Assembly: GCF_031426495.1 (NCBI RefSeq)
Contig: NZ_JANPLK010000001.1
Coordinates: 62,001-126,000 of the forward strand
DNA: 64,000 nt
Direction: 5' to 3'
DNA from: Gemmatimonas sp.
GTDB taxonomy: Bacteria; Gemmatimonadota; Gemmatimonadetes; Gemmatimonadales; Gemmatimonadaceae
The position numbers and the translations under genes are program-made. The notes under the pieces are model-generated. The model had not been told where the DNA came from. It was given only the letters and a program-made list of their open reading frames with translations, and ran no database searches. Positions 1-9,200 of the stretch are shown here, piece by piece. Position 1 is the first letter of the stretch; each line of letters opens with the position of its first letter.

Positions 1-72
1 CTTGAGCAACGTCAGGATCGCTTTGGGATCCGGGCGCGCTGGCGCAGACTGTACAGAAAAACTGACGCTCAT
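1..72 (-). CDS. bchG: Bacteriochlorophyll synthase BchG, N-terminal fragment (runs off the left edge)
   Basis: An ATG at 72 reading leftward opens a frame that stays open for all 24 codons to the window edge, beginning MSVSFSVQSAPARPDPKAIL. This resembles the start of BchG proteins, which typically open MSV..., have a short basic stretch and then an ALLELLKP-like segment leading into the first membrane helix. BchG is the UbiA-family prenyltransferase that attaches geranylgeranyl or phytyl pyrophosphate to bacteriochlorophyllide a in the membrane. It lies 74 bp downstream of ppsR on the same strand, an order (ppsR-bchG) seen in other photosynthesis clusters. The call rests on a short N-terminus plus context and would need the flanking sequence. 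Confidence 0.6.
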   Translation of the reverse strand, partial: MSVSFSVQSAPARPDPKAILTLLK

Positions 73-146
73 AGGCGTCTAGTTTAGTTGACAGTACGCA
101 ATTGCGACAGAGCAAAGTTGAGTCAGCATCGAGGACCGATCCGTTC

Positions 147-1586
147 TCAGCTTACCGGGGGGTCTTCGCCGCCGCCGGGCGCCACCAGTCGGTGACGTCG
201 GAGCTTCACGTAGAGGCTCTGTCGGCTCACCCCCAGCACCTCGGCGGCCGAGGTCCGGTTGTCATTCGTGAGCTCGAGTGCGGCCTCGATAAAATGGCGT
301 TCCACCAGATCCACCGTGTCCCGCACCAGATCCCGAAGCGAGACTCGCCCAACCAACGTGGTGAGCTCTTCGACGGCGCGGGTGAGGTCCCGCGCCCCCT
401 GCGGGGTGGCGGCCAGGCGCCGGCCGATGTCGCGTACGGTGAAGCCGACGCAGGGCTCCTCTCCCTCGGGTGCCCAAACGGCCGACACCTCGACCTCGCT
501 CTGGTTGCCGTGGGTGCCACGTGCCGAGGTCGCCATGAGGCGGACCACGCCGTTCTTCTTGAGCATGCTCGTGAAGACCGGGAAGTCCGCGCCAGGGCGT
601 CCTATGTAGGTGGCGAACAGCGTCCCGCGCACCTGCTCCTCGCTGGCCAGTCCGGCAATGTCAAGGAAGGCGCGATTGGCCGTGAGGACGTATCCGTCGA
701 GGTCCGTGACCACGAACCCATCGGGCGAGCGTTCGATGAGGTCGATGACCCGCAGGGGCGAGTTGGCCGCTGCGCTGACGGTCGGTGCGACATCAGCGGT
801 CGACAGGCGCACCAGCAGTAACGTGGCCGACTCTTGCCGGAAGCAGGACGCCGACGCGTGATACGATCTGCCGCCGGTGGCCATCGAAATCAGCACGTCG
901 CCAGCCCGTCCTGCGCTCCGTGCGGTGACGGTGAGCTCTTCGAGCATGCGCGCCCCGGCGGTGTCCGTCCCGAACGGGAAAGCGCGACCGATCAGGCGGT
1001 CGGGGGAATCCCCGAAGACCTGTCCCGCCGCCGTGTTGGCATCGAGCACCTTGAGGGTGCTGGCGTCGATGACGAGAATGGCGTCGCTGGCGATCTGGAA
1101 CAGCAACCGATAGCGCGTTTCCACGTGGCGGAGCCGCCAGTAGTCGCGCTCCATGGCCTGTTGCGCTTCAACCAATCGCTGCTGCAAGGCCGAGACGTGC
1201 CGCATGTCGCGGCCGACGGCCACCAAGCTACCGTCCCGGCCAAGCCGGAGCGCGGTATAGGAAACCGGCGCGTCGGCCCCATCGACCAGCAGGTGGTTGA
1301 CCTGACGCCGCTTGGAGATCCCGGACAATTGGGCCTCCTTGAGGAGCGTGTCGATCTTGGCCCGGGTGTCGGGGGTGACGGTGTCGGTCCACGGCCGCCC
1401 AATCCACTCGGAGGCGGCGTCGAACTGGGTATCGGCACCGGCCAGCGCGACGTCACGAATGACGCCCGCGCTGTCCATCACGAGGGCGATGTCCCCCGCT
1501 ACGGCGAGAAGCGAAGCCGCGGTCTTGGCGTCTATCTCGCCAAACGCGGCGTCACTCGCGTCGAAGGGCGTCACTGAACTGGCCAT
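147..1586 (-). CDS. ppsR: PpsR/CrtJ transcriptional repressor of photosynthesis genes
   Basis: 479 aa, the usual PpsR length. Three PAS-like regions (roughly residues 20-140, 155-260 and 280-400) are joined by a helical linker near 135-160 (VEAQQAMERDYWRLRHVETR), the segment used for oligomerisation. The C-terminus is a Fis-type helix-turn-helix, with EAALELTNDNRTSAAEVLG then SRQSLYVKLRRHRL. PpsR binds paired TGT-N12-ACA sites to repress bch, crt and puf genes in oxygen and light. I see only two cysteines (in SCFRQ and EPCVG) and none at the start of the HTH, where the redox-active Cys of CrtJ sits, so redox sensing by that thiol looks absent. The start overlaps the end of aerR by 35 nt, so the pair is translationally coupled. 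Confidence 0.93.
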   Translation of the reverse strand: MASSVTPFDASDAAFGEIDAKTAASLLAVAGDIALVMDSAGVIRDVALAGADTQFDAASEWIGRPWTDTVTPDTRAKIDTLLKEAQLSGISKRRQVNHLLVDGADAPVSYTALRLGRDGSLVAVGRDMRHVSALQQRLVEAQQAMERDYWRLRHVETRYRLLFQIASDAILVIDASTLKVLDANTAAGQVFGDSPDRLIGRAFPFGTDTAGARMLEELTVTARSAGRAGDVLISMATGGRSYHASASCFRQESATLLLVRLSTADVAPTVSAAANSPLRVIDLIERSPDGFVVTDLDGYVLTANRAFLDIAGLASEEQVRGTLFATYIGRPGADFPVFTSMLKKNGVVRLMATSARGTHGNQSEVEVSAVWAPEGEEPCVGFTVRDIGRRLAATPQGARDLTRAVEELTTLVGRVSLRDLVRDTVDLVERHFIEAALELTNDNRTSAAEVLGVSRQSLYVKLRRHRLVAPGGGEDPPVS

Positions 1587-2568
1587 GATCGCCTAATGCC
1601 TCCCTGAGCGGTGCGTCGGACGCGGCGCGCTGCGCGGCGTCAAGCAGCCTGCGGGCGATCTGCGGCGCCTCACGGGCGTCGCCAGCGATGGCATTGGCGC
1701 CCACCTGGTCGGCAAGGGTCGGGTCGTCACTGAAGACCTGACCGCCGACCATGCACTGCAGGTGCGGATTGCGCGATGCCGACTTGAGCCGCCGGATATC
1801 GCGCTTCAACAGCGGAAGCCGGCTTTCGCTGCCGACGGAGAAGCCTATGACGTCGAACCACTCGGTACCCACCATCGTTAGCAGATCGCTTTCGGACCAC
1901 GGCGCTCCCACCAGGACACGCCATCCGTCGCGCAACAGAAACTCGCCTACCATGATAATACCGAGCGTGTGCTGCTCACCGGGAATGCAGGTGAGCAGCA
2001 CACTCCCCACCGGCTCGCTGCGCGTCGCATCGGCCAGAAACACCTGGGAAAGGTCGCGCAACATCCGCTGCATGCGGCCCAGCGAGACGGTCACCTCGAC
2101 GAAATCGCACTCGTCGTTATCCCACATCTGTCCCAGCCGCCGCGCCGACGGGGCCAACAAGTCGAGATAGACCGCCTCAACGGTGGCGCCTTCAGCCAGA
2201 ATATCGCGAAGAAACTGGACGGCCCTGGAGTCATCCAAGCTGCGCACCGCGGCGACGAAACCGTCCACATCGCGCTCGGACAACTCGCGGGCCATCGCCA
2301 TGGAGAGCGCCGGCGGTACCGGCCCGGCGCGATGACTCGCCAGCAGACGCGGCACGAGCTCGTTTTCTATCGTACGCTCGAGGCGCTCGGATCGACGGGG
2401 GGCCGTAGGCGATTCCATCACGTCGTGGCTGGTGCCCAGGCGAGGCGACACCGATCGGTGGCCGGGCGCGGCGGGCTGGAGGGAAGCGCCGAACATTGCC
2501 GCGTAGTCTCCTGGGCGCAAGAACAAAAACGGGATCCCAGACCTGTTCGAGTGATCTGGTGAGCTCAC
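1552..2568 (-). CDS. aerR: AerR/PpaA cobalamin-binding antirepressor
   Basis: 338 aa from a GTG start. The C-terminal half is a B12-binding fold: a Cys-Ile-Pro-Gly-Glu-Gln-His-Thr-Leu-Gly motif at about residues 194-203 replaces the classical DxHxxG, followed by GWRVLVGAPW, a VIGFSVG strand and MVGGQVFSD. A helical region (residues 95-175) precedes it, as in the SCHIC-type PpaA/AerR proteins that bind cobalamin and antagonise PpsR. The first 60 residues are not recognisable and may be a poorly conserved extension; ATG codons at residues 25 and 51 are alternative starts. The GTG was chosen because a TTGACA-N17-CACAAT promoter places transcription start exactly on it. aerR and ppsR form one overlapping operon divergent from bchF. 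Confidence 0.87.
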   Translation of the reverse strand: MSSPDHSNRSGIPFLFLRPGDYAAMFGASLQPAAPGHRSVSPRLGTSHDVMESPTAPRRSERLERTIENELVPRLLASHRAGPVPPALSMAMARELSERDVDGFVAAVRSLDDSRAVQFLRDILAEGATVEAVYLDLLAPSARRLGQMWDNDECDFVEVTVSLGRMQRMLRDLSQVFLADATRSEPVGSVLLTCIPGEQHTLGIIMVGEFLLRDGWRVLVGAPWSESDLLTMVGTEWFDVIGFSVGSESRLPLLKRDIRRLKSASRNPHLQCMVGGQVFSDDPTLADQVGANAIAGDAREAPQIARRLLDAAQRAASDAPLREALGDHGQFSDALRRE

Positions 2569-2574
2569 CTGTCT

Positions 2575-2603
2575 ATTGTGTTACGGTCCGAACGGATTGT
2601 CAA
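2575..2603 (-). promoter_or_regulatory. Promoter of aerR-ppsR, predicted leaderless
   Basis: Reading leftward, TTGACA (2603-2598), a 17-nt spacer and CACAAT (2580-2575, 4 of 6 to TATAAT) put +1 at 2568, the G of the aerR GTG codon. The same -35-to-GTG distance of 35 nt recurs at bchC and crtF. The -35 lies inside the left arm of the operator at 2597-2632. Sequence match only; no transcript evidence. Confidence 0.6.
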
Positions 2604-2632
2604 GAAAGGTTGACGTAAACTTTTCTTGACAA
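2597..2632. promoter_or_regulatory. PpsR-type operator: 11-bp inverted repeat covering both -35 boxes
   Basis: A perfect 11-bp inverted repeat (TTGTCAAGAAA at 2597-2607, TTTCTTGACAA at 2622-2632, 14-bp gap). Within it are two overlapping degenerate PpsR sites: TGT-N12-ACG (2598-2615) and CGT-N12-ACA (2614-2631), each one base off TGT-N12-ACA and sharing the central ACGT. Both arms carry a TTGACA -35 hexamer, one for each direction. A bound PpsR tetramer would shut aerR-ppsR and bchF-puhC at once, and would make ppsR autoregulated. Confidence 0.75.
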
Positions 2633-2654
2633 CTTCTGCGCCATTCCCTAATCT
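2626..2654 (+). promoter_or_regulatory. Sigma-70-type promoter of the bchF-puhC operon
   Basis: TTGACA (2626-2631), a 17-bp spacer and TAATCT (2649-2654) predict +1 near 2661, giving bchF a leader of about 35 nt. The -35 is part of the right arm of the operator at 2597-2632, so this promoter should be PpsR-repressed. Confidence 0.7.
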
Positions 2655-2695
2655 CGTGGCATCTGGGAACGCGAACCCCCGGTAGAGACGGTCAG

Positions 2696-3244
2696 ATGAC
2701 TATGCCCACCAACGCCTCGGACGCGCCCATCGCGCCCGCCGGCTCCCGTTCCTCGTCGCCTCAGGCGCCGCGGACCGGATTGTATACGCCCGAAGAACGC
2801 CTGCGACGTGATGCCACGCCGTGGACGCTCGTTCAGGGCATCCTTGCGCCTGTCCAGTTTCTGGTCATGGCCGTGTCGGTTGCGCTGGTCCTCCGGTATC
2901 TCAATACCGGAAATGGACTCGCGGCCGCGAACATCTCCGTCGTCATCAAGACGTTCGTGCTTTATACCATTATGGTGACGGGCGCGATTTGGGAGAAAGT
3001 TGTCTTCGGCAAGTATCTCTTCGCCGAGGCGTTCTTCTGGGAAGATGTGGTCAGCATGGGCGTCATCGCCCTCCACACCGCGTATCTCGCCGGCCTCGTG
3101 CTGCACTGGCCTCCGCGCACGCTCATGGTGCTCGCCCTCGTCGCGTACGGCACCTATGCCGTGAACGCCATTCAGTTCGTGCTCAAGCTGCGGGCCGCCC
3201 GTCTGCAGGAAGCCGACTCTCTTCGCCGGGCCGCGCTCGCATGA
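2696..3244 (+). CDS. bchF: 3-vinyl bacteriochlorophyllide hydratase BchF
   Basis: 182 aa, a typical BchF length. BchF adds water to the C3 vinyl group of (bacterio)chlorophyllide, producing the 3-hydroxyethyl group later oxidised by BchC. After a 35-residue Ser/Pro-rich N-terminus comes the family signature YTPEERLRRDATPWTLVQG, then hydrophobic helices at about 48-66, 80-98, 112-135 and 140-160, with the conserved GAIWEKVVFG and FFWEDVVSM segments between them. It is the first gene of the plus-strand operon; its stop overlaps the bchN start (ATGA). A second in-frame ATG two codons downstream is an equally possible start. Confidence 0.93.
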   Translation: MTMPTNASDAPIAPAGSRSSSPQAPRTGLYTPEERLRRDATPWTLVQGILAPVQFLVMAVSVALVLRYLNTGNGLAAANISVVIKTFVLYTIMVTGAIWEKVVFGKYLFAEAFFWEDVVSMGVIALHTAYLAGLVLHWPPRTLMVLALVAYGTYAVNAIQFVLKLRAARLQEADSLRRAALA

Positions 3245-4494
3245 ACACCGTTTTGGAACTCCCGGTCATTCGCGAGCGTGGTCAGCGCGAAGTCTTCTGC
3301 GGCCTCACCGGCATCGTGTGGCTGCATCGGAAAATGCAGGACGCCTTCTTTCTCGTGGTCGGCTCGCGTACCTGTGCGCATCTGGTGCAGTCGGCCGCCG
3401 GCGTCATGATTTTTGCCGAGCCGCGCTTCGCCACGGCGATTCTCAGTGAACGTGATCTGGCCGGCCTCGCCGATGCCAACGACGAACTCGATCGCTGCGT
3501 GAAGCAGTTGCTCGAACGGCGCCCCGACATCTCGACGCTCTTCCTCGTGGGCTCGTGTCCGTCGGAAGTGATCAAGCTCGACCTGCAGCGCGCGGCCGAA
3601 CGGCTCAATGAGCAATTGATGCCGCGTGTACGCATTCTGAACTACTCGGGCAGCGGTATCGAGACCACGTTCACGCAAGGCGAGGATGCCTGCTTGCGCT
3701 GCATGGTGCCGCATCTCCCCGAGTCGTCGAGCGCCACGGCCGAACTCATGGTCGTCGGTACGATCGCCGACGTGGTCGAAGATCAGTTTAAGCGCCTGTT
3801 CGCGAAGCTTGGTATCGGACCGGTGCACTTCTTCCCGCCGCGGATGGCGCGCGATCTGCCTCCCGTTGGACCGAACACGAAGCTGCTGCTCGCCCAGCCG
3901 TTCCTGGGCGAAACGGCGCGCGCGCTCATCGCGCGCGGCGCCACGCTGCTGTCGGCGCCGTATCCGTTCGGCGTGAACGGCACGACCGCATGGCTCAAGG
4001 CGGCCACCACCGAGTGGGGCGTCAGCGACGAGCTGTTCACCAGCGTCACGGCAGCGCCGGCCGAGCGTGCGCGCGTCGCGCTGTCGCGCTACCGTCCGTG
4101 GCTCACCGGCAAGCGCGTGTTCTTCTTCCCCGATTCGCAGCTCGAGATTCCGCTCGCGCGTTTTCTGTATGAGGAGTGCGGTGCGGAGTTGGTCGAAGTC
4201 GGTACGCCGTATCTCGACAAGCTGATGATCTCGGCCGAACTCGAACGGCTTCCGGCCACCGCGCAGATCAGCGAGGGGCAGGATGTCGAGAAGCAGCTCG
4301 ATCGCTGTCGCGAGGCTCGCCCCGATCTCACCGTGTGCGGACTCGGGCTCGCCAATCCCCTCGAGGCCGAGGGGCTGCGCACCAAGTGGTCCATCGAACT
4401 CGTGTTCTCGCCGGTGCACGGCTACGAACAGGCCGGCGATCTGGCCGAACTTTTTGCGCGACCGCTCGATCGCGCTCAGCGACTCGCGGTCTGA
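3241..4494 (+). CDS. bchN: Dark-operative protochlorophyllide reductase subunit BchN
   Basis: 417 aa. With BchB it forms the catalytic NB component of the nitrogenase-like dark protochlorophyllide oxidoreductase, reducing the C17=C18 bond of ring D with electrons from BchL. Cys20 (REVFCG), Cys45 (GSRTCAHL) and Cys106 (GSCPSE) are the three cysteine ligands of the NB [4Fe-4S] cluster. The start at 3241 was chosen because it gives the expected MNTVLELPVI N-terminus; the frame is open upstream through bchF, but those residues do not belong to the family. It overlaps bchF by 4 nt and is followed by bchB after 10 nt. Confidence 0.96.
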   Translation: MNTVLELPVIRERGQREVFCGLTGIVWLHRKMQDAFFLVVGSRTCAHLVQSAAGVMIFAEPRFATAILSERDLAGLADANDELDRCVKQLLERRPDISTLFLVGSCPSEVIKLDLQRAAERLNEQLMPRVRILNYSGSGIETTFTQGEDACLRCMVPHLPESSSATAELMVVGTIADVVEDQFKRLFAKLGIGPVHFFPPRMARDLPPVGPNTKLLLAQPFLGETARALIARGATLLSAPYPFGVNGTTAWLKAATTEWGVSDELFTSVTAAPAERARVALSRYRPWLTGKRVFFFPDSQLEIPLARFLYEECGAELVEVGTPYLDKLMISAELERLPATAQISEGQDVEKQLDRCREARPDLTVCGLGLANPLEAEGLRTKWSIELVFSPVHGYEQAGDLAELFARPLDRAQRLAV

Positions 4495-4504
4495 GGATGA
4501 CGGC

Positions 4505-6235
4505 ATGGAACTGACGCTCTGGACGTACGAAGGCCCGCCGCACGTGGGCGCGATGCGTATCGCGACCTCGATGACGGGCGTGCATTACGTCTTGCATGCG
4601 CCGCAGGGCGACACGTATGCCGATCTGCTTTTCACGATGATCGAGCGCCGTGATAAGCGGCCGCCGGTCACGTACACCACATTTCAGGCGCGCGACCTCG
4701 GTGGCGATACGGCGGAGCTGGTGAAGTCGGCCGTCCGCGACGCGTACGAGCGCTTCAAGCCCGATGCCATGCTGGTCGGCGAGTCGTGCACGGCCGAACT
4801 CATTCAGGATCAACCGGGATCGCTCGCGATGGGGATGTCGCTGCCGATCCCCATCGTGCCGCTGGAACTGCCCGCGTACTCCAAAAAGGAGAACTGGGGC
4901 GCCAGCGAAACGTTCTATCACCTCGTGCGCACCCTGTTGCTGCCGCTCGCGCCCGCGCCAGGTTCACCGCCGCGCGAAAGCGTGACCGCGGCGGCCACCC
5001 GTGAGCAGCGTCGTCCGCGCTGTAACCTGCTGGGCGGCACCGCCCTCGGCTTCCGCAATCGCGATGACGTGCGGGAAATCACGCGGCTGCTGCAGGACAT
5101 TGGCGTCGACGTACACGTGTGTGCGCCGCTAAACGCCACGGTGAAAGACATCCGGGCGATGCCGCACGCCGACTTCAACGTCGTGCTGTATCCCGAAGTG
5201 GCCGACACGACGGCACGCTGGCTCCAGAAAACCTTCGGACAGCCCACGGTGCGTACGGTGCCGATCGGCGTGCTCGCCACCCGCGAGTTCGTGGAGGAAG
5301 TGGGCAAGGTCGCCGGCGTCGATGTGTCGGCGTTGCTCGAGCGTGAACGCGCTGGCACCGCGCAGGTGGATGCCAGCCGTTCGCTGCTGCCGTGGTATTC
5401 GCGCTCGGTCGACTCGACGTATCTCACCGGGAAACGCGTGTTCGTGTTCGGCGACGCCACACACGTCCTGGCCGCCGCCCGCATGGCGAAAGACGAACTC
5501 GGGTTCACGGTGGTCGGCATCGGCACCTACTCGCGCGAGTATGCCCGGCCAATTCGTGACCTCGCCGCCGCACTCGGCGTGGAAGCGCTCATCAGCGACG
5601 ACTACCTCGCCGTCGAGCAGCGTGTCACCGAGCTCGCGCCCGAGCTGGTGCTGGGCACGCAGATGGAACGCCACATCGCCAAGCGGCTCGGTGTGCCGTG
5701 CGCCGTAATTTCGGCGCCGATTCACGTGCAGGATGTGCCGGCCCGGCACTCCCCGCAGATGGGCTTCGAAGGCGCCAACGTGATCTTCGATACCTGGGTG
5801 CACCCGCTCATGATGGGACTCGAAGAACACCTCCTGCACATGTTCAAAGACGACTTCGAGTTCAGCGACGGCGCCACGCCGTCGCATCTGCACGCGTCGC
5901 CGTCGGCCACGGCCGGCGAGCGGCCGGCACGCGAGGAATCGATGGGCGGTCAGCGCGTGACCCCATTTACCTCACGCGCGGCAATCGAACTCGAAGCGCC
6001 CGAAGCCGCGAGTGCTGTTGGATTTGCCGAAGAGGAAGACGAGACTGATGCGCTCGTCGCGGTCGCGCCGATGACCACGACGTGGTTGGCGTCGGCCGAA
6101 GCGGAGCTCAAGAAGATCCCGTTCTTCGTGCGCGGCAAGGTTCGTCGAAATACCGAGAAGTACGCCCACGAGAACGGTATCGCCGAGATCACCGTGGACA
6201 CTCTGTACGAGGCCAAGGCATTCTATGGCCGCTAA
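4505..6235 (+). CDS. bchB: Dark-operative protochlorophyllide reductase subunit BchB
   Basis: 576 aa, near the upper end for BchB (usually about 510-540). The start MELTLWTYEGPPHVGAMRIA is typical. Asp36 (in QGDTYAD) is the unusual aspartate ligand of the NB cluster and Cys95 (GESCTAEL) lies in the conserved second region. The middle holds the substrate-binding Rossmann-like domains and the last 45 residues are the PCP-reductase C-terminal domain (KKIPFFVRGKVRRNTEKYA). A 45-residue linker of low conservation (about 460-505) accounts for the extra length. Partner of bchN; its last codons overlap the bchH start by 11 nt. Confidence 0.95.
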   Translation: MELTLWTYEGPPHVGAMRIATSMTGVHYVLHAPQGDTYADLLFTMIERRDKRPPVTYTTFQARDLGGDTAELVKSAVRDAYERFKPDAMLVGESCTAELIQDQPGSLAMGMSLPIPIVPLELPAYSKKENWGASETFYHLVRTLLLPLAPAPGSPPRESVTAAATREQRRPRCNLLGGTALGFRNRDDVREITRLLQDIGVDVHVCAPLNATVKDIRAMPHADFNVVLYPEVADTTARWLQKTFGQPTVRTVPIGVLATREFVEEVGKVAGVDVSALLERERAGTAQVDASRSLLPWYSRSVDSTYLTGKRVFVFGDATHVLAAARMAKDELGFTVVGIGTYSREYARPIRDLAAALGVEALISDDYLAVEQRVTELAPELVLGTQMERHIAKRLGVPCAVISAPIHVQDVPARHSPQMGFEGANVIFDTWVHPLMMGLEEHLLHMFKDDFEFSDGATPSHLHASPSATAGERPAREESMGGQRVTPFTSRAAIELEAPEAASAVGFAEEEDETDALVAVAPMTTTWLASAEAELKKIPFFVRGKVRRNTEKYAHENGIAEITVDTLYEAKAFYGR

Positions 6236-9200
6236 CAGCGTGGCGAAGCCCATCCCGATCCGCGTCGCGATCACGACGCTCGACGCGCACCTCGCCGACG
6301 CCTTCGGGCGCGCTGGCGCCGCGCTCGTACGTGAGATCCCGGGCCTTACGATCACGATGCATGTGGCGGCCGACTTCGGGAGCGATCCGCTGGCCGCCGA
6401 GCGGGCGCGACAGGACATCGCGCAGGCCAATATCGTGGTCTGCACGCAGCTCTTTCAGGAAGAGTATGCGAATGCGGTATACGAGGCGGTACTGGCGCGT
6501 CGCGATGCGGCCGACGCGGTGCTCTGCGCGCTGTGTACGCCGGAGCTCGTGAAATGCACGAAGCTCGGCAAGTTCGATATGAGCGGTGGGGAGTCGCGGT
6601 CACCGCTCTCGCCCATCAATCTGCTGAAGAAGCTCCGCGGTTCGCGTGGCGACGGCAAGTCGAGTGGCGAGCGGCAGATGTCGGCGCTTCGCACCCTGCC
6701 GTCGATTCTCAAGTTCATTCCCGGCACGGCGCAGGATGTGCGTGCCTACCTGTTGCTGATCCAGTACTGGCTGGCCGGCACGGCGGAGAACATTGAGCAG
6801 ATGGTGAAGTATGCCATCGATCGATACGCCGATGGCCCGCGAAAGGCGCTGCGCGGCAAGTTGAATCCGCAGCAACCGCAGGCATACCCCGAAGTCGGAC
6901 TGTGGCATCCCGCACTGGCGAATCGCGGGATGACGGAGCGCATGGAGGAACTGCCGCGTCATCGTGGCGCGGACGCGGGCACGGTGGGCGTGCTCGTCGG
7001 TCGGTCGTATCTGCTGGCCGACAACGTGGCGCACTACGCGGCGGTGGTTCGGGCCCTCGAGTCGAAGGGATTGCGCGTGGTGCCGGCGTTCGCATCCGCG
7101 CTCGATGCGCGTCCGGCCGTCGAGAAGTACTTCACGAACGGCAAAGGGCAGGCGACGATCGACGCCATGATCAATCTCACGGGCTTCTCGCTCGTGGGAG
7201 GTCCGGCCTACAACAACTCCGAAGCAGCGCAAGACGTACTCAAGGGCCTCGACGTCCCCTACATCACGCTGCAGACGCTCGAATTTCAGACCATTCAGGA
7301 ATGGCGGAACGACGCGCGTGGCCTGAATCCACTGCAGGCCACTCTGCAGATCGCGATTCCCGAACTCGATGGCGCCATCGTGCCCACCGTGTTCGGCGGC
7401 AAGGGTGAACCGCAGCCCGGGAAGGCGGCGGCGTCGGAGCCGATCCCCGAGCGCGTCGACCGGGTGGCCGAGCGCGTCGCAAAATTGGTGGTGCTGCGTC
7501 GAAAGGAGCGCGCGCAACGCAAGATTGCGCTGATCCTCTTCAACTTCCCGCCGAACGCCGGGAACACCGGCAGTGCGGCGTACCTCGCGGTGTTCCCCTC
7601 CATGCAGCGCGTCCTCGCGTCGCTCAAGGAACAGGGATACACGGTTGACCTGCCGTCGAGCGCCGACGACCTCCGCGAGCGCATCACCGGTGGCAATCGG
7701 GAGCGCTACGGTGCGCCGGCCAATGTGCACACCACGATTCGCACCGACGACCATGTGCGTCGTGAGCCGTATCTGGCGGAGATCGAGAAGACGTGGGGCC
7801 CGGCGCCCGGTCGGCAGCTGTCCGACGGCCAGTCCATCCAAGTCATGGGGCTGCAACTCGGCAACGTGTTCATCGGCGTGCAACCGTCATTCGGATGGGA
7901 AGGCGATCCGATGCGGCTCCTCTTCGAAGGCGGCTTCTCGCCCACGCACGCCTTCAGCGCCTTCTACCGCTGGCTGCGTGAAGACTTCGCGGCCGATGCG
8001 ATTCTGCACTTCGGGACCCACGGCGCACTCGAGTTCATGCCGGGCAAGCAGTCGGGACTCGACGACCGCTGCTGGCCCGATCGTCTGATCGGCGATGCGC
8101 CGAACGTGTATCTCTACGCGTCGAACAACTCGTCCGAAGGCACGCTGGCCAAGCGCCGCGGCAACGCCACGCTGGTGTCGTATCTCACGCCGCCGGTGGC
8201 GAATGCCGGCTTGTATCGCGGCCTGCTCGATCTCAAGAGCACGCTCGATCGCTGGCGCGCGCTCGATCAGACGAAAGCCGGTGACGCCTCGTCCTTGCGC
8301 GAGCTGATCCAGCAGCAAGCGGCCGCCGTCGAATTGGCCGACGCCGAGCCAGCGTGGACGGCGAGCGAGACGGATGCGCGCGTCACGACGCTCCGTGACC
8401 GGTTGCTGGAGCTCGAGTACGAATTGATCCCGATGGGTCTGCACGTGGTCGGTGAACCGATGACGCCCGATGCGCGCGCCGGTGTATTGGTGGAGATGGC
8501 GCGATCGGGGCGTCCGGAGTTGGAGCTGCCGCCGATCGGTGATACCGTCGTGGCGGGGCAGAGCACGCGTGCCGCCTCGGACGACACCGTGCAGGTGGTC
8601 GATCAGCTGGTCCGCGCCACGGTGCGATCGCTCGTCGAGAGCAAAGACGTGCGTTCCGCGATGCGCGTCGCGTTGAGCGCAGCCAAGGCGCAAGGCCTGC
8701 GCATCGCCGACGAACGCGCGCTCAAGCAGCATCTCGAGGCGCTTGGCGGCTTCGATGCCATGCTCAGCGAGGATCGTGAAGTGGCCGGTATTCTCCGCGC
8801 GCTCGACGCGCGGTATGTGTCGCCGGCGCCGGGCGGTGACTTGCTACGCAATCCGCAGGTGCTCCCCACGGGACGCAACATCTACGGCTTCGATCCGTAC
8901 CGCGTACCGAGCGCGGTGGCCATGCTCGAAGGGCGCGTGCGCGCGGAGCAGCTCTTGGCGCGCTACGTGGCTGACAACGGCGCGCTGCCGGAGTCGGTGG
9001 CGGTCGTGCTCTGGGGCACCGACAACATGAAGAGCGAGGGCACACCGCTGGCGCAGGTGATGTCGCTGATGGGCGTGGTGCCGCGTTTCGACGCCGTCGG
9101 ACGACTCACGGGCGCCCGACTGCTGCCGCTCACGTCACTTGGGCGTCCTCGCGTCGACGTGGTCGTCACGCTGTCGGGCATCTTCCGCGACCTGTTGCCG

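Noticed and set aside
50..67. TGT-N12-ACG resembling a PpsR site near the left edge
   Set aside because: It lies inside the bchG coding start, downstream of its ATG, and is one mismatch from consensus; at this length such matches are expected by chance.
102..1577. Long plus-strand open frames opposite ppsR, and similar long antisense frames elsewhere
   Set aside because: They are products of high GC in the opposite strand of real genes; translations are Arg/Ala-rich with no recognisable motifs.
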